Shown here: positions 9,222 to 17,720 of the stretch, piece by piece
Position numbering within the stretch: the first letter of the stretch is position 1
Layout of the letters: the number at the start of each line of letters is the position of its first letter
Source: Butyrivibrio sp. AE2015
GTDB taxonomy: Bacteria > Bacillota > Clostridia > Lachnospirales > Lachnospiraceae
NCBI RefSeq assembly: GCF_000420825.1
Contig: NZ_ATVR01000025.1
Coordinates: 1 to 50,907, forward strand
Reading direction: 5' to 3'
Length of the DNA: 50,907 bases
The notes under the pieces: generated by a model
What the model was told of the DNA's origin: nothing
What the model saw: the letters and a program-made list of their open reading frames with translations, nothing else
The model's database searches: none
Program-made: the position numbers and the translations under genes

Positions 9222-9224
9222 TAT

Positions 9225-10352
9225 ATGATGGGGCGAGTAACAATCAGTCATAATTTGGGGGAGGATTCAACGAATGTTTCCAATGTTTTCATTGACGAAT
9301 ACATGCAGGACGCGAATGATGCGCAGATTAAGATCTACCTCTTTCTTCTGCGTATGATGAGTGCCAATCTGCCCACCAGCGTTTCGGCACTTGCAGATAA
9401 ATTCAATCATACTGAAAAAGACGTAATTCGAGCACTTAAATACTGGGAAAAGAAAGAGCTTATCACACTAGAATATGACGGTGCAGGAAATCTTACCGGA
9501 ATCCACATGGAGGATATTGTTTCTCCTGCCAACTTCGGAAGAAGAAAGAGTGACACTGTTCTAAGATCTGTTCCTCCTATCCATGAAGTAACTGCTGAGG
9601 AGCACGAGCACGTCGTCAAGGAAGTTAAAAAAGCTCCGGCAAAGCCTAAATACTCTGCCGCTCAGCTTCGCGCTTTCAAAGAAGAGGAAGGCGCAGGAAT
9701 CGTATTCCTTGCAGAACAGTATTTCGGAAGACCTCTCACATCTACTGAAGCATTAACACTTTATTATATTCATGATGAGCTTAATTTCTCTGATGATCTG
9801 TTGGACTATCTGATGCAGTATTGCGTCGATAATCATAAAGCTGATTTCAGATACGTAGAAAAGGTGGCTATCAACTGGAATCAGGAAGGCATCAAAACGC
9901 CAAAACAGGCTCACGCGGAAATTTACAAACATGACCCTAATATTTTGGGAATCATGAAGGCCCTGGGTATGGAAAACAGTCCTACTGAGAAGGAAGGAAA
10001 CTTCATCAGTTCTTGGCTTGGGGAGTTGGGATTTTCGATGGATATTATTATGGAAGCCTGTGACCGCACTGTTATGGCGACACAGAAGAATCGCTTAAAG
10101 TATTGCGACAGCATTCTTCGCAGCTGGCATGAAAAGAAGGCTAGTTCAAGGGAGGACATTGCCAGACTGGATGCAGACTTTACCGCTGATCTTAAGAAAA
10201 AGAAATCAAAGGCTTCCGTATCATCCATCACAAATAAAATCCGCTCTGACGAATCATATATTCGCCCCAGCGGCAGCCAGAACCGTTTTAATCAGTTCCA
10301 GCAGAATACATATGATTTTGCCGAACTCGAGAAACAGCTTCTGGACAACTAA
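9225..10352 (+). CDS. DnaD domain replication initiation protein
   Basis: It resembles the DnaB/DnaD primosome proteins of Gram-positive bacteria, which remodel DNA at the origin and help load the replicative helicase. The N-terminal part (about 25-110: YMQDANDAQIKIYLFLLRMM, then a winged-helix pattern) fits the DnaD N-domain. The DnaD C-domain is at about 235-310 (ILGIMKALGM...FISSWLGELGFSMDIIMEAC...YCDSILRSWHEK). A charged, probably disordered tail follows. The ATG at 9225 is preceded by GAGGTGA. A helicase loader gene lies directly downstream, which supports the assignment. Whether it acts as DnaB or DnaD in the Bacillus sense cannot be told. Confidence 0.88.
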   Translation: MMGRVTISHNLGEDSTNVSNVFIDEYMQDANDAQIKIYLFLLRMMSANLPTSVSALADKFNHTEKDVIRALKYWEKKELITLEYDGAGNLTGIHMEDIVSPANFGRRKSDTVLRSVPPIHEVTAEEHEHVVKEVKKAPAKPKYSAAQLRAFKEEEGAGIVFLAEQYFGRPLTSTEALTLYYIHDELNFSDDLLDYLMQYCVDNHKADFRYVEKVAINWNQEGIKTPKQAHAEIYKHDPNILGIMKALGMENSPTEKEGNFISSWLGELGFSMDIIMEACDRTVMATQKNRLKYCDSILRSWHEKKASSREDIARLDADFTADLKKKKSKASVSSITNKIRSDESYIRPSGSQNRFNQFQQNTYDFAELEKQLLDN

Positions 10353-10513
10353 GGTTACTTTTTAGCAACTCACTAAACTGTAACTCTCATAGCTCTTACT
10401 TGATTGGGGAATCAGATAAGAACTGCAGATAATATCAGCCCTGTACTTTTGGTTCGGCGGCGGCTTTTGCCTTCCCTGAAACACGTACAGGGCTATATTG
10501 TGTAAAGGTTACT
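10351..10513 (+). repeat. Structured spacer bounded by 9-bp direct repeats
   Basis: AAGGTTACT occurs at 10351-10359 and again at 10505-10513. Between them are two hairpins: TCTTACTTGATT with AATCAGATAAGA (10394-10421, two mismatches) and a larger one with ATATCAGCCCTGTAC pairing with GTACAGGGCTATATT (10432-10499, one mismatch) around a G/C-rich loop with GGCGGCGGC. The first repeat touches the dnaD stop codon and the second lies just before the dnaC ribosome binding site (GGAGG). No inverted termini are obvious. It may be an mRNA processing or stability element, or a small insertion with a target duplication. Confidence 0.5.
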
Positions 10514-10525
10514 GGAGGACAGACC

Positions 10526-11509
10526 ATGGCATTAACTAATGCTCAGTACGATGAAATAATGCATGAATATGAAGAGAGACGCGCTCTTCACAGACAGGAA
10601 CTGGAAGATAGACAGCGATATGTCTATGAAACAGTCGAAGGCTATAAAGAGCTTGAAGACGAAACAGCTTCTGCCAGCGTTTCTTTCGGCAAAAGACTTC
10701 TCTCAGGCGAGCGACTTGACCGCTCTGTTCTTAAGCGCGAGCTCGAGGAACTTGCAAGGCAAAAACTAATTCTTTTAACTGAAGCAGGTTTTTCTTCAGA
10801 TTATCTTGATATGGGTTATACCTGTCAGGACTGTAAGGATACTGGTTACATTGGCAATGAAAAATGCCACTGTTTCAAACAGAAAATAATTGAAACACTC
10901 TATGATAAATCCAACTTGAGAATGCTTACAAAAAGCGCTAATTTCAGGCTTTTAACAGATAAATACTACCAGGGTGAAGACCTTAAAAAATTTCATGGCG
11001 CAGTAAAAGCTGCTGAAGAATTTATAAATAATTTTGGTTCTGACTACCAAAATCTATTTATTTATGGTACAGTGGGTACTGGCAAATCTTTCCTTTCGGT
11101 TTGTATTGCCAATGAACTTCTGAAAAAAGGCCATTCGGTGATATATTTCAGCTCAACGGGGTTATTTGAACTACTGGCTGAAAATTCATTTGACTACAAG
11201 AATAAGGGGGAACTTAGGGGGATCTATGAGGATTTGTACAATTGTGAGTTACTGATCATCGATGATCTGGGCACTGAACGTACAAATAGTTTTGTGGCTT
11301 CCGAGCTTTTCTCCTGTCTCAACGAACGCGACAACAGAAAAAAAGCGACGATCATTACCACAAATCTTTCTCTTGAACAATTGCAAAATACATACTCTGA
11401 TAGAATTTTTTCGAGGATAACAAGTAATTTCAGACTCCTGAAACTTTCAGGTCAGGATATTAGAAAAATAAAGAAAATTGCAAGAAAAGAAAGCGAGGAT
11501 TTTCAGTAA
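10526..11509 (+). CDS. dnaC: Helicase loader, DnaC/DnaI family ATPase
   Basis: This AAA+ ATPase should load the DnaB hexamer onto single-stranded DNA. An N-terminal coiled region is followed by a zinc-ribbon-like cluster CQDCKDTG...CHCF at about 99-115, as in DnaI. The ATPase has GTVGTGKS (Walker A, about 180-187), LLIIDDLGTE (Walker B, about 240-249) and TTNLS (sensor 1). A basic tail ends the protein. At 327 aa it matches DnaI-type loaders. The ATG is preceded by GGAGG. Its TAA overlaps the prs ATG (TAATG), so translation is coupled. The replicative helicase itself is encoded 20 kb away (32062-33405). Confidence 0.92.
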   Translation: MALTNAQYDEIMHEYEERRALHRQELEDRQRYVYETVEGYKELEDETASASVSFGKRLLSGERLDRSVLKRELEELARQKLILLTEAGFSSDYLDMGYTCQDCKDTGYIGNEKCHCFKQKIIETLYDKSNLRMLTKSANFRLLTDKYYQGEDLKKFHGAVKAAEEFINNFGSDYQNLFIYGTVGTGKSFLSVCIANELLKKGHSVIYFSSTGLFELLAENSFDYKNKGELRGIYEDLYNCELLIIDDLGTERTNSFVASELFSCLNERDNRKKATIITTNLSLEQLQNTYSDRIFSRITSNFRLLKLSGQDIRKIKKIARKESEDFQ

Positions 11510-12723
11510 TGCCAAAAAGAGAAGAGAAACGTAATCTGGAGACTATTCCTGTTGGATCTCTAGGAATTATTCCACTTAAGGGAGTTCAGTCCCTTGCAGA
11601 GAAAGTCGATTACTATCTCGTAAAATGGAGAGCAGAAAGGGAGAACGAACACAAGGGTAGCCTTGCATTTACAGGCTATGAGCGTCCTTCTTATATCTTG
11701 GAAGCCGAGGTACCAAGGTTTGGAACCGGTGAAGCAAAAGGTGTGATCAGGACTTCAGTTCGTGGAGATGACCTTTATCTTCTTGTAGATGTATGTAACT
11801 ATTCACAGACCTATTCTCTTTTCGGGCAAGAAAATCATATGTCTCCTGATGATCACTATCAGGATCTTAAAAGAATCATTGCAGCCGTTGGAGGCAAGGC
11901 AAGAAGAATCACTGTAATCATGCCATTCCTCTACGAGTCACGTCAGCACAAGAGAAGCTCAAGAGAATCTCTTGACTGCGCTATCGCTCTTCAGGAACTT
12001 GTGAACATGGGTGTTGATAATATCATTACCTTTGATGCACATGATCCAAGAGTTCAGAATGCTATTCCACTTAACGGTTTTGAAACCGTTCGTACAACAT
12101 ATCAGTTTATTAAGGCGCTCCTTCGCAATGTCTGGGATCTTAAGATCGATTCAGATCACATGATGGTAATAAGCCCTGATGAAGGCGGGATGGGAAGAGC
12201 TATTTATCTTGCCAGTGTACTTGGCCTCGATGTAGGAATGTTCTACAAGAGACGTGACTACACACAGGTTGTAAACGGACGTAACCCTATCGTTTCACAC
12301 GAGTTCCTCGGAACAAGCGTTGAGGGCAAGTCAGTTATCATCGTAGACGACATGATCTCATCAGGTGAGAGCATGCTCGATGTAGCAAGAGCTCTTAAAG
12401 AGCGTAAGGCTGCAAGAATCTATGCTTTCTCAACATTTGGATTATTTACAAGTGGTTTGGAAATCTTCGACAAAGCTTATGAAGAAGGTATCATCGACAG
12501 AGTATTCACTACTAACCTTGTTTATCAGACACCTGAGCTTCTCTCTCGTGAATGGTACATCAGCTGCGATATGAGCAAGTACATCGCATACCTTATCGAT
12601 ACACTTAACCACGATGCATCAATAAGTGATCTTCTTAACCCTGTAGAGCGTATCAACAACATCATTGAGCGCTACAATAGCGGAGAGCTTCGTGCTAGCC
12701 TTGAAGCAGAGAAAAAAATCTAA
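11509..12723 (+). CDS. prs: Ribose-phosphate pyrophosphokinase (divergent, long form)
   Basis: PRPP synthase makes 5-phosphoribosyl-1-pyrophosphate from ribose 5-phosphate and ATP for nucleotide, histidine and tryptophan synthesis. The order of motifs is right: VRGDDLYLLVDV, MPFLYESRQHKRSSRESLDCA (the ATP loop, normally YARQDRK..REPI), ITFDAHDP and the PRPP loop IIVDDMISSGES at about 278-289 (normally VDDMIDTGGT). At 404 aa it is some 85 residues longer than the common 315-aa enzyme, mainly at the N-terminus. The serine-rich PRPP loop is unusual. It is the last gene of a dnaD-dnaC-prs operon. Catalysis is inferred from the motif order; it could be a paralogue with altered function. Confidence 0.85.
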   Translation: MPKREEKRNLETIPVGSLGIIPLKGVQSLAEKVDYYLVKWRAERENEHKGSLAFTGYERPSYILEAEVPRFGTGEAKGVIRTSVRGDDLYLLVDVCNYSQTYSLFGQENHMSPDDHYQDLKRIIAAVGGKARRITVIMPFLYESRQHKRSSRESLDCAIALQELVNMGVDNIITFDAHDPRVQNAIPLNGFETVRTTYQFIKALLRNVWDLKIDSDHMMVISPDEGGMGRAIYLASVLGLDVGMFYKRRDYTQVVNGRNPIVSHEFLGTSVEGKSVIIVDDMISSGESMLDVARALKERKAARIYAFSTFGLFTSGLEIFDKAYEEGIIDRVFTTNLVYQTPELLSREWYISCDMSKYIAYLIDTLNHDASISDLLNPVERINNIIERYNSGELRASLEAEKKI

Positions 12724-12802
12724 ATTGTGAACAAGAAAGCAGGGGAAATGGGGCAAGTGCATCCGGCTCTCTGATAGATTTTTTGGTAATTTATTGAAAC
12801 TC

Positions 12803-12862
12803 AAAAAGAAGGCCCAAAGACCTTTCATGTTATTCAGAACAGGTCTTTGAACCTTCTTTTTT
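12803..12862. terminator. Bidirectional terminator between prs and HAD gene
   Basis: AAAAAGAAGG and AAAGACCT (12803-12823) pair with AGGTCTTT and CCTTCTTTTT (12841-12861), with a small internal loop. T runs occur on both strands, so it can serve both converging operons. Confidence 0.85.
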
Positions 12863-12866
12863 CATT

Positions 12867-13529
12867 TCATAAATTATTCCAAAAACTCTTAATATCCACA
12901 AGTCGATCTAATCTTGCGTATAGTTTTCCACGGAGTTCTTCGTCGGGTTCTGTCAGGTCGGGGATCATGATGACGTTGCAGCCTGCGAAGTATGCGCTGT
13001 TTACACCATTTGGAGAGTCTTCTACTGCGAAGGTCTCCTTTGGGGATAATCCAAGCTGGTCACAGGCATAGGCATAAATATCGGGAGCAGGTTTTCCAAG
13101 CTCAACCATGTTGGCGCAGATTATCTTGTCGAAGTAGTCAAACAGGTCGATTTTCTTAAGATATCGCTCTGCTCTTGGATATTCATTGGCTGTGGCAAGG
13201 GCTGTCAAAATTCCATGTTCTCGAAGCCATGACAATATCTCTTTGGCACCGGGCTTTAGAGGAATCCCCTGCTCTTTTATGAGTTCTTCAACTAGGCCTT
13301 TTCTATACTCTCTTACCTTTGCATAATCAAAGTCTTCTCCAAATACTTCCTTAAACCGCTTAGGAGCAAAAGGTCTTCCAAGAGACCTGAGTTCAAGTGC
13401 AAAATCCTTTGGGGCTTCATATCCAAAATGTGCAAAAGCTTTTGGCCATGCTATCTGATAATACTTCTCGGTATCAGTAAGCGTACCATCCAAATCAAAT
13501 ATCACGGCTTTTATATCGTTAACTGGCAT
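12867..13529 (-). CDS. HAD superfamily phosphatase (beta-phosphoglucomutase-like)
   Basis: A haloacid-dehalogenase-like hydrolase of subfamily IA, acting on small phosphorylated metabolites, possibly sugar phosphates; the substrate cannot be read from sequence. Motif I is VIFDLDGTLTDTE (nucleophile Asp and second Asp), motif II ALATANEY, motif III the lysine in GKPAPDIY, and motif IV VEDSPNGVNSA. The helical cap lies between motifs I and II. I choose the ATG at 13527-13529 (220 aa), nine bases after AAGGA. A GTG two codons upstream is only three bases from that site. It is the last gene of the minus-strand group. Confidence 0.88.
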   Translation of the reverse strand: MPVNDIKAVIFDLDGTLTDTEKYYQIAWPKAFAHFGYEAPKDFALELRSLGRPFAPKRFKEVFGEDFDYAKVREYRKGLVEELIKEQGIPLKPGAKEILSWLREHGILTALATANEYPRAERYLKKIDLFDYFDKIICANMVELGKPAPDIYAYACDQLGLSPKETFAVEDSPNGVNSAYFAGCNVIMIPDLTEPDEELRGKLYARLDRLVDIKSFWNNL

Positions 13530-13578
13530 ATCCACAATTCCTTAATTTTTTATCTGGCTTTTCCACAATTTATAGTTT

Positions 13579-14208
13579 TCAGAATCCCAAGTTGTCATTA
13601 ACAAGGATCACATGGATACGGTCCTTATGTCTTGAGAATCTTGTTATCAAAAACTGGCAGCAAATTGTATCAGGAGATTTACAATTCATGCATGAACCTG
13701 TCTTGGCACAAGGAGTAGAAAGGCCAAAGCGCTGTGCGTTGATTGGTGCTGCAACGTTTCTTGCACGCTTCATGGCACCATCAACATCATCACAGATCTT
13801 ATTCATCCCAACTATGAAAAGAACATGCTTAGGGCCCTGGGCTATTGCAGAAACACGGTTTGAATTGCCATCGATATTTACAATGACACCATCTTCCGTC
13901 ATAGCATTGGCACTTACAAGGAAATAATCCGCATCATAAGCAGCAAGCATCGCTGCGCGCTTATCTTCCATGGCATCTCTGTCAATAAAGTTGTAGTTGC
14001 CTTTTTTCACTGCTTCTACGAGACCTATCTCATGAGCGCTCATTGCTCCGCCCATAGATACGCTGCTGCCTTCAGGGATAAGCTCAAGTGCCTTCTTAAG
14101 AGCTTCCTCTTTGGTAGCTGCATAATAGCCTGTCATGTTTCTGGATTCAAGCCCCTTGATAACTTTTTGTGCCAACAATTCGTTTCTCTTAACAATATTC
14201 TCGTTCAT
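13579..14208 (-). CDS. LUD domain protein (LutC/YkgG-like)
   Basis: Proteins with the LUD domain (formerly DUF162) include LutB and LutC of the lactate oxidation complex, and many stand-alone members have unknown roles. Typical stretches are MTGYYAATKEEALKKALELIPEGSSVSMGGAMSAHEIG, AAYDADYFLVSANAMTEDG and DGNSNRVSAIAQGP. The C-terminus has a cysteine cluster, CAKTGSCMNCKSPDTICC, which could bind metal or an Fe-S centre. The length of 209 aa is usual for stand-alone members. No lutA or lutB lies nearby, so a role in lactate use is not supported by the context. Confidence 0.85.
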   Translation of the reverse strand: MNENIVKRNELLAQKVIKGLESRNMTGYYAATKEEALKKALELIPEGSSVSMGGAMSAHEIGLVEAVKKGNYNFIDRDAMEDKRAAMLAAYDADYFLVSANAMTEDGVIVNIDGNSNRVSAIAQGPKHVLFIVGMNKICDDVDGAMKRARNVAAPINAQRFGLSTPCAKTGSCMNCKSPDTICCQFLITRFSRHKDRIHVILVNDNLGF

Positions 14209-14252
14209 AGCCTTCTCTCCTACTTTTATTCATGCACGATTTATCTAACAAC

Positions 14253-14546
14253 TTATCCCTGAAGTCCTGCTGACTGGCGGATCATATCCTCAACAACGAT
14301 ATCGTAGATCTCACCTATTGAATTGCAGTATTCAAGGACCTTCCAAGGTTCATTGGTATGAAAATGAATCTTAACAAGATCCTCATCTCCGGCAGCAATG
14401 AGGGAATTACCCTCAATGTGCGCTGTGATGTAATCTGCGATCTCATCCTCATCAAGATCCTCATCTCTTCTATCGATCAAAAGCTGTGTATCATATCTGT
14501 ACGCAAACTGATCGTCCTCTGCATCAATGCTGTTAATTGGTTCCAT
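14253..14546 (-). CDS. Stand-alone FakA (DAK-phosphatase) C-terminal-like domain
   Basis: This 97-aa protein looks like an isolated piece of the C-terminal region of fatty-acid kinase FakA: KIHFHTNEPWKVLEYCNSIGEIYDIVVEDM matches the HTxxPxxVLxY...GE...NM pattern of that family. The nucleotide-binding DhaL part is absent, and only 60 bp separate it from lacZ, so the rest is not nearby. It has a perfect AAAGGAGG ribosome binding site and an intact frame, so it is probably a real small protein, not debris. The start is fixed because the other nearby ATG is out of frame. Its function is unknown. Confidence 0.7.
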   Translation of the reverse strand: MEPINSIDAEDDQFAYRYDTQLLIDRRDEDLDEDEIADYITAHIEGNSLIAAGDEDLVKIHFHTNEPWKVLEYCNSIGEIYDIVVEDMIRQSAGLQG

Positions 14547-14606
14547 TTTCCATTTCCTCCTTTGATCAAATGATTTTAGGGTCGCGTACTTTTGCCCCGG
14601 TTATCA

Positions 14607-17600
14607 TCAAATTCCTTTAAATGACATTACAAATGAAAGTTTCTTATCGTTTGGAAGAAGGAACTCTTCGTGAGTCCTTGCTCCCCAGCTGTCGTCCCCC
14701 GCGATTCCCATCTGAACAAGGCTGCATCTTACGATAGTCTTAAATACTCTTGGAAGCTCATAAGGGTGCTTTGCTGCCTCCAGCTCGTCAGGTGTGTATG
14801 GAAGCGCACTGAAATTCATAGTCATTGGAGCTTCAAATAAAAGACCTCTGCCCTTTCTGTCCACTACCTTGGCCCATCTTACATCTGTTCTGTTACCTGT
14901 TTCCTGTGGAACAAGATAGCTCTCCATAGCCTCTGTTGTGGAAGTCTTGAACACACCAAGCTTTGCGCCCTTATTTCTGTCGCAGTAATTCTCCTCAGGT
15001 CCGTTTCCATAGTATTCAACAAACTTGTACTCAGGACTAATTCTGAACATCATGCCATATTCAGGCATTGGAGTAAGTCCCTTTACAGGTTCATAATCCT
15101 CTTTTACCCAAACTCTTCCATCGCCTGTTACTGTGTAAGTAACATCTACAGATGAAGCAGGGGTTGTAGGAAGGAAGAATCTGTATGTTAAGCTTACGCT
15201 GTTTTCTTCTTCCTTTATTACAGGGTATTTCTTTCTCTCTTCCTCTGAGCCGTTTACATATCCGGTGCTGTCCTCAACTATCGGATAGTGAGTCATATAG
15301 CTGCTTGCGATCTTCCACTGAGCATATCTCTGAGGCATTCTGTTTCCGTTGTCGTTATCAACAGGCGCTCTCCAGAAGTTAGGTCTTGGAACCATATCAA
15401 GCATTTCTTTTCCCGCATAGTTGTAGGAAACAAGGCCGTGATCTCTTGAGAAAAGAACTGAGAAATGATTGCCCTTTACTCCAATATTGAATGAACCTTT
15501 TACCACCTTGATCTTTGCGCATGAAATGTATGTAGAAACAGCATTTCTAAATACGCCTTGTCCAAATGCAACTTCGTGGCCTCTCTCTGCCCAGCTTGTG
15601 TCATCGCGAAGTCTGAAGGAGACGGTTACCACATATTCATCTACAGGGAATGGGCCGTTTTCATCATATGGATCAGCACCCACAACAGCCATTCTGTTAA
15701 CGATAGCTTCCGGAAGATCATAGGTCTTTTCAGCTAAAGGCTCAACGTCTGTAGCTATGAATCTTTCAAGGAGCTTTTTGCCATTTCTCTCAAGAGTGGC
15801 AACGCAGGTATATTCACTGGTATTGGTGAAAAGATTCTTATTTACCACCTTCACCTTATCTTTTTCCACATAAACCTTGATGCTCTGGTAGTTAAACTTA
15901 ACTTCCTGCATCTTGGCATATTCTTTTCTCTGACCATCTACTATTCCATTTCCGGAGAAATTGAAATCTGTAGGTCTCTCGCCGTGGTCTCCGCCGTATG
16001 CCTGGTATTCTTCGCCAAAACAGTTGCGGCTTCTGATGGACTGATCAACATAATCCCAGATAAATCCGCCCTGGTATCTCTCTTCTCTGTCGGCAAGGTC
16101 TGTGTATTTGAACATGCCTCCGTTTGAGTTAGCCATGGCATGTGTGTACTCGCAGCAGATAAATGGCTTGTCAGGATGCTCTTTTAAGAACTTCTCTATG
16201 CTTGCAACAGAAGGATACATCTGGCTTTCCATATCGCTGGTGTCGTTGTAGGTTCTGTCGTGGCAGATTCCCTCATAGTGAACGAGTCTGTCCGGGTCAA
16301 GCTTTCTAAAGAGCTGACTCATCTCAAAAGGAACCTTTCCGCCGTGAGACTCATTACCAATAGACCAGATAAGTACTGACGGGTGGTTCTTATCAAGCTG
16401 GTAGGTTGTATTTACCCTGTCCAGCATAACAGCCATGCAGTTGTCCCTGCTGCCCGGAATAGCGCCGGCAATGGCATCTTCCTGACTTGAAGCTGCAGAC
16501 CAGCTTCCATGGGTTTCCATGTTGTTTTCTGCGATCATGTAAAGGCCATAGATGTCGCAGAGCTCATATATCTTGGACGAGTTCTGATAATGACTGGTTC
16601 TTATGGCATTTATATTATTCTTTTTCATGGTAAGGATATCTAAAAGAGTATCCTCATCTGATACTACACGGCCACTGTCGCAGCAGAATTCATGCCTGTT
16701 AACACCTCTGAACACAATACGCTTTCCATTGATGAGCATGATTCCGTTCTTCATCTCAAAACGTCTAAAGCCCACGTTCTGGCGAACTACTTCAAGGTCT
16801 TCTCCGTCTTCTCCCTTGATATGCAAAAGAAGCTGATAGAGCTGTGGATCCTCTGCGCTCCAAAGAACAGGTTCTTGAACCTTCTCAGAAATCACAACTT
16901 CCTTGTTATTGGCTACAGTTCCCTTAACTACAGGGTGATTGTTTCTAAGAAGCACGTAGTCAGTTGTTCCTGCTGCCCCATTGAGCTTAAGTGTTACTTC
17001 CAGCTCCGCCTCAGTAAGCTCCTCATTCAAAAGAGTTCTCACCTTAAGGTCATCGAGATGAACTGCCGGAACGAGCTTTAAATACACATTTCTGTATATT
17101 CCTGAGAATCTAAAGAAATCCTGATCCTCCATCCAGCTTCCGGATGTCCATTTATAAACCTGAACGGCCATTTTATTTGTGCCCTGTTTGATAAATGGTG
17201 TCAGGTCAAACTCTGATGGTGTAAAAGTATCTCCGCTGTATCCAACATATGCCCCATTGAGCCAGAGTGCATATCCGCTCTCAACGCCCTCAAATACTAC
17301 ATGTATCTCTTTTCCATTCCAATCATATGGAACTTCAAAGTACTTCACATAGCTTCCAACAGGATTGAACTCTTCCGGGATCTGTCCAAGTTCAATGTCC
17401 TCATGACCATCCCATGGATACTGCACATTGATATATGCAGGAATGTCATAGCCTTCCATCTGCATATGAGCTGGAACATGGATATCATCCCAGAAATTGC
17501 AGTCATAATCTTCCTTCTCAAAACCAGGTATTGCAGCTCTATAGTTTTTTGCATAATGGAATTTCCAAAGTCCGTTAAGTGAAAGCTTAAGTGAGCTGAC

Positions 17601-17714
17601 ACCTGCCTCAAGCTCGTCATTTGAAGCATACGCAATGTGATCAGAATGCGCAGGCAACACATTTTCTTTAAAAAACTCCGGGTCTTTTACCCTGTTAAAA
17701 TCAAAATTCGCCAT
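14607..17714 (-). CDS. lacZ: Beta-galactosidase, glycoside hydrolase family 2
   Basis: A full-length LacZ-type enzyme of 1035 aa, without a signal peptide and so cytoplasmic, that removes terminal beta-galactosyl residues. The jelly-roll domain starts near residue 40, immunoglobulin-like domains follow, and the TIM barrel has the acid/base Glu in IWSIGNESHGG (about 456) and the nucleophile Glu in FICCEYTHAMANSNG (about 522). The C-terminal beta-sandwich (small-chain domain) is complete. The ribosome binding site GGAGGG lies inside the last codons of the upstream 853-aa gene, so the two are translationally linked. A lactose or galactan-oligosaccharide substrate is plausible; no permease sits beside it. 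Confidence 0.96.
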   Translation of the reverse strand: MANFDFNRVKDPEFFKENVLPAHSDHIAYASNDELEAGVSSLKLSLNGLWKFHYAKNYRAAIPGFEKEDYDCNFWDDIHVPAHMQMEGYDIPAYINVQYPWDGHEDIELGQIPEEFNPVGSYVKYFEVPYDWNGKEIHVVFEGVESGYALWLNGAYVGYSGDTFTPSEFDLTPFIKQGTNKMAVQVYKWTSGSWMEDQDFFRFSGIYRNVYLKLVPAVHLDDLKVRTLLNEELTEAELEVTLKLNGAAGTTDYVLLRNNHPVVKGTVANNKEVVISEKVQEPVLWSAEDPQLYQLLLHIKGEDGEDLEVVRQNVGFRRFEMKNGIMLINGKRIVFRGVNRHEFCCDSGRVVSDEDTLLDILTMKKNNINAIRTSHYQNSSKIYELCDIYGLYMIAENNMETHGSWSAASSQEDAIAGAIPGSRDNCMAVMLDRVNTTYQLDKNHPSVLIWSIGNESHGGKVPFEMSQLFRKLDPDRLVHYEGICHDRTYNDTSDMESQMYPSVASIEKFLKEHPDKPFICCEYTHAMANSNGGMFKYTDLADREERYQGGFIWDYVDQSIRSRNCFGEEYQAYGGDHGERPTDFNFSGNGIVDGQRKEYAKMQEVKFNYQSIKVYVEKDKVKVVNKNLFTNTSEYTCVATLERNGKKLLERFIATDVEPLAEKTYDLPEAIVNRMAVVGADPYDENGPFPVDEYVVTVSFRLRDDTSWAERGHEVAFGQGVFRNAVSTYISCAKIKVVKGSFNIGVKGNHFSVLFSRDHGLVSYNYAGKEMLDMVPRPNFWRAPVDNDNGNRMPQRYAQWKIASSYMTHYPIVEDSTGYVNGSEEERKKYPVIKEEENSVSLTYRFFLPTTPASSVDVTYTVTGDGRVWVKEDYEPVKGLTPMPEYGMMFRISPEYKFVEYYGNGPEENYCDRNKGAKLGVFKTSTTEAMESYLVPQETGNRTDVRWAKVVDRKGRGLLFEAPMTMNFSALPYTPDELEAAKHPYELPRVFKTIVRCSLVQMGIAGDDSWGARTHEEFLLPNDKKLSFVMSFKGI

Positions 17715-17720
17715 TACTAA

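Noticed and set aside
8917..9224. Chromosomal origin of replication (DnaA boxes, AT-rich sequence, replication genes downstream)
   Set aside because: No dnaA, dnaN, recF or gyrB nearby; neighbours are murC and a dnaD-like gene. Kept as a DnaA-box cluster only.
12892..13567. Further TCCACA 9-mers (12892, 13528, 13559)
   Set aside because: Each deviates from the DnaA-box consensus, they are widely spaced, and one lies in coding sequence; probably chance.
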